Shown: piece by piece, positions 58,515 to 64,000 of the stretch
Layout: each line of letters starts with the position of its first letter
Numbering within the stretch: the first letter of the stretch is position 1
Source of the DNA: an uncultured Oscillospiraceae bacterium
GTDB taxonomy: Bacteria > Bacillota > Clostridia > Oscillospirales > Oscillospiraceae
Direction of reading: 5' to 3'
DNA: 64,000 nt
NCBI GenBank assembly: GCA_934512135.1
Contig: CAKSWT010000001.1
Location: forward strand, 207,642 to 271,641
Program-made: the position numbers and the translations under genes
The notes under the pieces: model-generated
Seen by the model: the letters and a program-made list of their open reading frames with translations, nothing else
Databases searched by the model: none
What the model was told of the DNA's origin: nothing

Positions 58515-59888
58515 TCACATAGAAATCCATCCAAAGGCATTGGCCACGGAGCTGATCAAAATAATCACCGCAAACACCGGGCACAGATACCGGATCATAA
58601 CAGAAAAGATCTTCTTCCTCCGGAAGGTCCCCTCTCCCTGCAAAACCTCCTGCTCGATTCCATCGACCCCCACCACTCTGGACACCAGCAGGCAGATGGC
58701 AATGGCCGCAATGGGCATCATCACAGAGTTCGTCAGGAAATCGAAGAAATCCAGGAACTGCATGCCAATGATCTTCACCCCGGCCAGCGGGCCGTATCCC
58801 AGGGAGGACAGACTTCCCAGGGCAATCATCACCACACCGATCAAAACCGTGGACTTTTTCCGCCCCCAGCCGAACTGATCCTCAAAGGTAGACACTGCGC
58901 TTTCCGTCAGGGCAATGGAGCTGGTCACCGCCGCAAAAAGCACCAGCAGGAAAAACAGAATTCCCACAACGGTCCCCAGGCCCATGCTGGCAAAGACCTT
59001 CGGAATGGTGATAAACATCAGCGCCGGTCCCGCCTGCAGCGTCTCTGCGTTTCCGCCGGAGAAGGAGAACACCGCAGGAATGATCATCAATCCCGCCATT
59101 ACTGCAATGGCAGTGTCAAAGACCTCTACATTTCTGGTGGAATCCTCAATGGAAATGTCCTTTTTCATATAGGAGCCGAAGGTAATCAAGATCCCCATGG
59201 CAATGGATAGGGAATAGAACACCTGGCCCATCGCCGATACCACCGTCATCCAGGAGAAATTCTTTGGATTCGGCACCAGGAAGTACTTAACGCCCTCCAG
59301 GGCCCCCGGTCTGGTCACGGAGTACACCGCAATCACCACGGACAGTACCACCAGCACCGGCATCATCACCTTAGACACCCGCTCAATTCCATTGCGCACA
59401 CCGGCAAAGACAATGGCCAGAGCAAACAGAGCAAAGACAATAAAGCATAGCTCCGTGGAGACCCCGTTGGAAATGAACTGGGAGAAATAGCCGTCCTGGG
59501 CCAGCAGATTTCCCCGGCCCAGAATGTACTCCACCAGGTATTTCACCACCCAGCCGCCGATGACGGAATAATAGGGTACAATCAAAATCGGAATAATGGC
59601 ATTGATCCAGCCTCCCAGCCGGTTCCAGCAAGAAGTTCCGAAGGCCCCGAAGGCCCCCACCGGGCTTTTCCCGGTCATCCGGCCCAGCGCCGTCTCCGCC
59701 ACGATCATCGTGTATCCAAAGGTCAGCGCCAGCAGAATATAGATCAGTAAGAAGATTCCCCCGCCGTATTTGGCCGCCAAATAGGGGAATCTCCAGATGT
59801 TGCCCAGTCCCACGGAAGCGCCGGCCGCTGACAGCACAAAGCCGATTTTTCCGGAAAAGGTACTGCGTGTGTGTTTCTTTTTCTCCAT
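58515..59888 (-). CDS. Neurotransmitter:sodium symporter (NSS/SNF) family transporter
   Basis: The 457-residue protein has about twelve helices and the NSS signature near the N-terminus: SAAGASVGLGNIWRFPYLAA, with the glycine-rich Na+/substrate site. LeuT-like landmarks include YYSVIGGWV and the unwound FSFSGGNAETLQAGPALMF loop. Bacterial members import amino acids such as tryptophan, leucine or tyrosine with Na+. It has its own promoter and terminator and is not part of the dpp operon. Substrate unknown. Confidence 0.94.
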   Translation of the reverse strand: MEKKKHTRSTFSGKIGFVLSAAGASVGLGNIWRFPYLAAKYGGGIFLLIYILLALTFGYTMIVAETALGRMTGKSPVGAFGAFGTSCWNRLGGWINAIIPILIVPYYSVIGGWVVKYLVEYILGRGNLLAQDGYFSQFISNGVSTELCFIVFALFALAIVFAGVRNGIERVSKVMMPVLVVLSVVIAVYSVTRPGALEGVKYFLVPNPKNFSWMTVVSAMGQVFYSLSIAMGILITFGSYMKKDISIEDSTRNVEVFDTAIAVMAGLMIIPAVFSFSGGNAETLQAGPALMFITIPKVFASMGLGTVVGILFFLLVLFAAVTSSIALTESAVSTFEDQFGWGRKKSTVLIGVVMIALGSLSSLGYGPLAGVKIIGMQFLDFFDFLTNSVMMPIAAIAICLLVSRVVGVDGIEQEVLQGEGTFRRKKIFSVMIRYLCPVFAVIILISSVANAFGWISM

Positions 59889-59927
59889 ACTTTTCCCTCC
59901 GCGTGTTTCCTGCGATTTTCGTCGTTT

Positions 59928-59956
59928 AGTGTATCACAGGGAACCGGAAAATGCAA
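59928..59956 (-). promoter_or_regulatory. Promoter of the NSS transporter gene
   Basis: On the minus strand TTGCAT (59951-59956), 17 bases, TACACT (59928-59933) with TGTGA before it. Leader about 35 bases. Confidence 0.7.
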
Positions 59957-60019
59957 CCGCAGGGTTTTCCCGTCGCCGCCCTCCTCACAGCAGACGATGT
60001 CCTCTGCTGCCCGGCAGAC

Positions 60020-60658
60020 TTACAGCAAATGCTCCTCTGCCAGATCCGCAATCATTTTCGCATCGCTGACCGCCAGGGCCAGCTGGAGCTTATTCTCCAA
60101 ATTGGTCTTCTGGAGCATATTGGTGACGTGGTATTTCACCGTGGTCACCTCCACCCCCATGGCCTCCGCAATTTTCCCGTAGGACAGCCCCCGAACCAGA
60201 TACCGCAGCACCTTGCGCTCGGCCTTGGTGAACTCCGTGCTTTTTGCGGTGCCAATCTCCACCGCAGGAGGGTGGTCCGGGAAAATACGCGCCCCCTCCG
60301 CCGTTTTCCGCACCACATCCATCAGGACCTCCTGGGTGCTGTCCTTATACCAGAGGCTGTCCGCCCCTGCGGTTTTGGCCCGGGCCAGCACCTCATAGTC
60401 CAAAAGGGACGTGACCACAACGATTTTAATCTCCGGGTGCTGGGCCTTGATCTTCTCCACCGCTGCCAGTCCGTTTTCCCGGTGCTCCGTCTGCACGTCC
60501 ATAAGAATCAGATCAATCCCCATGGAGTCACAGAGCACCGGCGCCTGATTGGCCCCGGGGATGGACGCGGCCAGCTGATAACCGGGCTCCTTTTCGATGT
60601 AGCTCTCCAAAAGGCTGCGGATCATCTTCTGATCCTCTACGATCATCACCTGTTTCAC
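60020..60658 (-). CDS. LuxR/NarL-type response regulator
   Basis: The 212-residue protein has a receiver domain (about 1-120; acidic Asp9, phospho-acceptor Asp54 in LILMDVQ, Thr/Ser at VVVTS, Lys at YKD) and a GerE-type helix-turn-helix (about 145-205, RGLSYGKIAEAMGVEVTTVKYH in pieces). Its start overlaps the histidine kinase stop by 4 bases. It is the output of the three-gene sensory operon. Targets are unknown; the divergent spacer at 63.3-63.5 kb is a natural candidate. Confidence 0.94.
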   Translation of the reverse strand: MKQVMIVEDQKMIRSLLESYIEKEPGYQLAASIPGANQAPVLCDSMGIDLILMDVQTEHRENGLAAVEKIKAQHPEIKIVVVTSLLDYEVLARAKTAGADSLWYKDSTQEVLMDVVRKTAEGARIFPDHPPAVEIGTAKSTEFTKAERKVLRYLVRGLSYGKIAEAMGVEVTTVKYHVTNMLQKTNLENKLQLALAVSDAKMIADLAEEHLL

Positions 60659-61608
60659 GGCGTCTCCTCCTTCTCCATGGGCAGCATAACCTCCAGCGCA
60701 AATCTGGGCTGATGGGATACGGTCATGGTCCCACCGGCGGCCTCAATTTTACGCCGCAGGGCGGACAGCCCGCCCCCCTCTCGAATGGGCCGCTGGGGGA
60801 TTGCCCCGTTGTTTGTCATAATGACCTGCAGCAGCGCTCCCTTGGGCCGCATGTCGGCGTACAGCTCCGTTCCACCGGCATGGCGGACACAGTTGGTGAC
60901 ACACTCTCCCAGGGCCAGCGCCAGAAGTCTCCGTGTGGCCACCGTCTTCGGCAGCTCTCCTCCCAGGCGCACCTGGACCCCCAGGGCCCTTCCCCGGCTG
61001 ATGGCATATTCCAGCTGGTCGTCAGGCTGGGGCATGGCATTGGCCCGATGGAGCAGGGAGATGGACTGCTCCCACACGGCAGCGTTCTCCCGAATGGTGT
61101 TCAGGTCCGATTCCTGCAGCAGCGCCCGCCGGGCGGAGAGAATGCTGTGGCCGATGTCGTCATGGACCCGCATCTTCATGGTGAGGATTTCCTCCTCCCG
61201 GACGATCTGCGGCATTTGCTCCATCAGCTGCCGCAGCCGGTGATTGGTCTCCTCCAGCCGCCGGTTTTCCTCCTCCAGGGCATACTGCTGCCGAACCAGC
61301 TCCGTGACATCTGAGGCCGTCACCTGGGTATAGCAGATTCCATCGGAATCCCGAATCACCTCTCGGGTAAATTGCAGGATGCTCCCGTCCAGAAACCGGC
61401 AGGTAGGGGGCTGTGCGCTCAGCAGCACCACCGTTTCCGGCGGAGACGCCAGCGCCTGCTCCAGCTCGGTCAGCGTCTGGACACTGCTGCCCAGCAGCTG
61501 GATGCTGACCTGGAGCATTTTCCGGTTCACCAAACAGGCAACGCCTCGGGCGTTGAAAAAGCAAACGGCCATGGGCAGATTGTCAAAGCTCTCCTTGATT
61601 ATGTCCAC
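60655..61608 (-). CDS. Cytoplasmic sensor histidine kinase (PAS-like, LiaS/NarX-type)
   Basis: The 317-residue kinase has no membrane helix. Residues 1-105 look like a PAS-type sensor, 107-140 form a coiled coil, His149 in KMRVHDDIGHS is the likely phospho-acceptor, and the ATPase domain has the N-box ECVTNCVRHAGG (Asn239) and a glycine motif EGGGLSALRRK (277-287). The start is GTG 61608 inside the end of the sensor gene, 10-base overlap. It probably receives its signal from the 7TM protein encoded just before it and phosphorylates the LuxR regulator. Confidence 0.9.
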   Translation of the reverse strand: MDIIKESFDNLPMAVCFFNARGVACLVNRKMLQVSIQLLGSSVQTLTELEQALASPPETVVLLSAQPPTCRFLDGSILQFTREVIRDSDGICYTQVTASDVTELVRQQYALEEENRRLEETNHRLRQLMEQMPQIVREEEILTMKMRVHDDIGHSILSARRALLQESDLNTIRENAAVWEQSISLLHRANAMPQPDDQLEYAISRGRALGVQVRLGGELPKTVATRRLLALALGECVTNCVRHAGGTELYADMRPKGALLQVIMTNNGAIPQRPIREGGGLSALRRKIEAAGGTMTVSHQPRFALEVMLPMEKEETP

Positions 61609-63257
61609 GTGGGCTTGCCCCCTTCCAGGTCACAGGTGAAATAGCGGATGCCGTCCTCGTCCGTTTCCAGGCTCACCCCGGGAAACCTCCGGCACACCTG
61701 GCCATAGTCTCCCTCTCCCAGTACGCTGAGGCGCAGAGAAATTCGGTCCTCCTGGAACCCGGCATAAAGCAGCAGGGAGGAGAGCTTCGGCAGCGCCGCC
61801 TCCACCACCGCCTCAAACAGGTCGTAGATTGCATAGGCCGTATCCTGGCTCAGCTGTCCCTCCAGCTCCAGATTGGCCTGACAGTCCACCCCATAGAGCC
61901 GAAGATTGGCGGCAGATTCGTTGAGGCACAGCCGCAGCTCCTCCGCAGCCACGGTGCAGCGCTGACCGGCCACAAAAATCAGATTGCTGCGCCGCTTGAT
62001 ATAGGTGCCGATGACCACAATCTGCCCCAGGGTATCCTTGGCCTGGGACAGGGACTCCGTCCGGCGCAGTGCCTCCAACAGCTCCTCCAGCAGCTGCATC
62101 TGGTGAGAGGTCTGCTGCTCAATCAGGTCATAGAGGCGGTTTTGCTCGGTGATTCGGAGCCAACGGGTCCTTTGGTCGTTTTCGGCCTTCAGCAGGTCTC
62201 CGGTGTCCCGCAGCTCTCCCTGAGTATTTTGCAGGGCAACGGTCACCTCCACCAGCTTGGAGATGTCCTCCTGCCAGAACACATAGCCCCCTTCCACCGA
62301 ATGGCCCTTTAGCAGGGTGTGTCCGTCCAGGGCATAGGAGTTGGCGGTTGCCTTGGCCAGGATCTGTGGCGGCAGCGAACGGATGGTTTTGGAGGCAAAG
62401 CGGACCTCATAGTTTTCATTGGTGATCTGGGTGGGAATGGTGGTGAGATCCAGCAGCGTCTCATAGCCCTGATTGGACAGAATCAGCCCGCTCTGGATAC
62501 AGCTTTCAACGGTGGCCGCAATGAGCACACACATGGTCACCGTAATATCTCCGGCCAGGGCCCAGACCCAATAGACGCCGCGGATATAACAAACCGTGTA
62601 GATCACCGTCAGCCCAAAGGGCAGAAGGGGCAGCCACAGAAAGACATTGGTGTGAGGAATCCGGCATTTATAGAGGATCATCCCCAGTGCGCAGATGGCG
62701 CAGAGGCCGCTCCATGCCGCCACCACATAATAGCCTGCCCCATAGCTGTATTCCTCGTCCGTCAGCTGTCCCGCAGGAAACCGAAACACCAGCTGATGCA
62801 CATCGTTGGTCAGCACCAGCACCAGCAGCACCAGCGCCGGAATGTGCAAAAGTAGCATCCACTTGGGCAGGCGATAGCTCTCGGGCTTTCCCAGGTTCAT
62901 GGCCACAGCCACGAAAAGGGTGGGGATCATCAGCATGGGAAGATAGTAGAAATACCACAGGTACCGCCGGACATCCTCGCTGTCCGCAACATACTTCACA
63001 CTGCGCAGCACCAGCCACAGCACCATCAGCCCGGCAATGGCGGTCAAGACCCGGCGGGTCTGGATTTGCAAAATCCGAGTACCCAGAGAAACGCCCCAGA
63101 GCACAAACAGGGATATATAGATTCCGCTTCGGATCTGCCCCACATATCTCGGCCAATCCGGGAACGCGCGGCTGCCATATCGAATCATCATGGCAATCAT
63201 AATCAGCACCAGTGCGCCAAGATATGGGGCAATGCGTCGAAATTTGGTTGTTCCCAT
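61599..63257 (-). CDS. Membrane sensor with N-terminal 7TM domain and degenerate histidine-kinase-like C-terminus
   Basis: The 552-residue protein has about seven helices in the first ~255 residues, in the pattern of histidine kinase N-terminal 7TM domains. A PAS-like region, a coiled coil (about 335-390) and a C-terminal part follow. That part keeps the GTYIKRRSNLIFV block seen in some Firmicute kinases but lacks a clear N-box and glycine boxes where an ATPase should be. It therefore looks like a pseudokinase receptor. ATG 63257 has AAGGAG at 8 bases. It heads the sensor-kinase-regulator operon. Confidence 0.82.
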   Translation of the reverse strand: MGTTKFRRIAPYLGALVLIMIAMMIRYGSRAFPDWPRYVGQIRSGIYISLFVLWGVSLGTRILQIQTRRVLTAIAGLMVLWLVLRSVKYVADSEDVRRYLWYFYYLPMLMIPTLFVAVAMNLGKPESYRLPKWMLLLHIPALVLLVLVLTNDVHQLVFRFPAGQLTDEEYSYGAGYYVVAAWSGLCAICALGMILYKCRIPHTNVFLWLPLLPFGLTVIYTVCYIRGVYWVWALAGDITVTMCVLIAATVESCIQSGLILSNQGYETLLDLTTIPTQITNENYEVRFASKTIRSLPPQILAKATANSYALDGHTLLKGHSVEGGYVFWQEDISKLVEVTVALQNTQGELRDTGDLLKAENDQRTRWLRITEQNRLYDLIEQQTSHQMQLLEELLEALRRTESLSQAKDTLGQIVVIGTYIKRRSNLIFVAGQRCTVAAEELRLCLNESAANLRLYGVDCQANLELEGQLSQDTAYAIYDLFEAVVEAALPKLSSLLLYAGFQEDRISLRLSVLGEGDYGQVCRRFPGVSLETDEDGIRYFTCDLEGGKPTWT

Positions 63258-63281
63258 GGACACGGCTCCTTCTTTTCCCAC

Positions 63282-63502
63282 ACGGGAGCTTATAAATATA
63301 GTATATCATACTCCCTGAGACACCGCAACCGTCGGCCCTTTTCTTGGGAAAATTCCCCCGATTCGCAGGAATTTCCCCAGGGTTTTTTTAGATTCCTTCG
63401 GAACCTATCCAAAAGTAGGGGGAAATCCTCCGGCTAATTTGATACTCTGTAGATGGTTCCGATCTCGTCAACCAAATTAAAGGTGAGAGGAGCGTGATAC
63501 AT
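63282..63502. promoter_or_regulatory. Divergent spacer with promoter and repeated GGGAAAWTTCC-like dyads
   Basis: Toward the sensor gene: TTGCGG (63323-63328), 17 bases, TATACT (63300-63305) on the minus strand. Dyad-like elements GGGAA-AA-TTCCC (63346-63357), GGAATTTCC (63368-63376) and the half-like GGGGGAAATCC (63418-63428) recur at spacings near 20-50 bases. They may be operators of the local regulator. A plus-strand promoter is not clear. Confidence 0.5.
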
Positions 63503-63886
63503 GTGCGCAGGATCGTGCTGGATATGCAGTGTACGATGTTTGCAGAGGCGATCTCCCAGGCGCTCTCAGGCAGCGAACCGGATTTCGTCATCCAGCGCAG
63601 CGAATCCCCCGACCAGACTCTGACACTGTGCAGGTCCGTGCTGGCCCATGTGCTGATTATGGAGGTCACAGGTTTTGCTCCCTGGCGGCTGGAGGATCGA
63701 CTGAAGCTGTGCAGTGCGGTAAGGCAGAGTCTGGGGCAGTGCAAGGTCCTGATCTTGGTGGATGAAAAGGCCAACACATCGCTGGCAGAATCCGTAAAGC
63801 AGGCGAAGAAGGACGGACTCATCGACAACTTCATCTTTGCCTCTGTATCCCCATCCTACCTGGCTGCTGTGCTGGACACACTGTAG
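63503..63886 (+). CDS. Stand-alone receiver-like protein, divergent from the sensor operon
   Basis: The 127-residue protein resembles a response-regulator receiver in length and strand pattern (RIVLDMQ, VLIMEVTGF, CKVLILVDEKAN, FIFASVSPSYLAAVL) but the usual acidic pocket and phospho-Asp are not clear: the position of the Asp reads MEV. It may be a pseudo-receiver or another Rossmann-like domain. GTG 63503 has AGGAG at 10 bases; GTG 63494 is too close to it. An SPFH-domain gene follows after 37 bases. Confidence 0.65.
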   Translation: MRRIVLDMQCTMFAEAISQALSGSEPDFVIQRSESPDQTLTLCRSVLAHVLIMEVTGFAPWRLEDRLKLCSAVRQSLGQCKVLILVDEKANTSLAESVKQAKKDGLIDNFIFASVSPSYLAAVLDTL

Positions 63887-63923
63887 GAACATCATTACTT
63901 GCATGAGAAAGAGAGTGTGAATT

Positions 63924-64000
63924 ATGGGACTCATCAAAGCGGCAATGGGTGCCGCTGGCGGCGTACTGGCCGACCAGTGGAAGGAGTATTTTTACTGCGA
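63924..64000 (+). CDS. SPFH-domain protein, N-terminal fragment (continues beyond window)
   Basis: Only 25 codons are visible (MGLIKAAMGAAGGVLADQWK then EYFYC). This opening is typical of the YdjI-like SPFH/virion-core family proteins of Firmicutes, which usually begin with a Gly/Ala-rich helix and an ADQWKEYF motif. Members are linked to membrane stress and often sit with zinc-ribbon proteins. GAGAGTG lies upstream of ATG 63924. The call rests on this short segment. Confidence 0.6.
   Translation, partial: MGLIKAAMGAAGGVLADQWKEYFYC

Noticed and set aside
60655..61608. The two kinase-like proteins as a single frameshifted gene
   Set aside because: Each has a proper start with an SD, and the 10-base overlap is typical of coupled genes; the second has its own complete PAS, H-box and ATPase parts.

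Overview
The window reads as chromosomal DNA of a GC-rich gut Firmicute, most likely an Oscillospiraceae-type anaerobe (Intestinimonas/Flavonifractor/Oscillibacter neighbourhood). The grounds are the codon use, clostridial-type SD sequences, sigma-A promoters, a Firmicute L-box riboswitch, a clostridial-style tmRNA tag, and a gene set suggesting amino-acid and Amadori-product fermentation. No phage, transposase, CRISPR array or rRNA is visible. Genus-level assignment is inference.

Layout. 1-3.2 kb: carAB (pyrimidine/arginine), with carB running off the left edge. 3.4-8.6 kb: a tightly overlapping minus-strand operon of tagA-like glycosyltransferase, tmk, DJ-1, 5-formyl-THF cyclo-ligase, mltG and U32/trhP. 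8.7-11.65 kb: a polar amino-acid ABC importer behind a lysine riboswitch. 11.7-14.9 kb: a Cys-rich unknown, a DprA variant and a DEAD-box helicase. 15.0-16.5 kb: smpB, cyclophilin and ssrA. 16.5-18.6 kb: three small enzyme genes (GNAT, cytidine-deaminase fold, GNAT), each framed by near-identical terminator/promoter repeats starting at the ssrA terminator. 18.7-24.8 kb: a zinc-ribbon membrane protein and a VanH-like dehydrogenase on the plus strand, then mnmG-tatD-deoC-nucleotidyltransferase on the minus strand. 25-35.3 kb (plus): typA, an rRNA m5C methyltransferase, a Znu-like metal importer, nadB-nadC, MscS and an EEP-family hydrolase. 35.4-43.8 kb: thiolase, an AtoDA-type CoA-transferase and a MATE pump, flanked by two paralogous orphan solute-binding lipoproteins; a tRNA-Thr with tRNA-like debris lies here too. 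44.2-58.3 kb: a large minus-strand operon, dppBCADF - M20 amidohydrolase - FrlD-like kinase - hydantoinase A/B - FrlB-like SIS deglycase - GntR. 58.5-64 kb: an NSS transporter, a 7TM sensor/histidine kinase/LuxR regulator cascade, a divergent receiver-like protein and the start of an SPFH-domain gene.

How the genes may work together. The 44-58 kb operon looks like an uptake and degradation pathway for glycated (Amadori) amino acids or peptides. An oligopeptide transporter would import them, an amidohydrolase and hydantoinase would open amide or ring bonds, a kinase would phosphorylate the fructosamine, and a SIS-domain deglycase would split it into sugar phosphate and amine. The lysine-riboswitch transporter and the thiolase plus AtoDA set would suit a lysine/fructoselysine-to-butyrate lifestyle known in this bacterial group. 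The key lysine-fermentation genes are not in the window, so this stays inference.

The most unusual structure is the ssrA-proximal array of promoter-gene-terminator units with no visible integrase.
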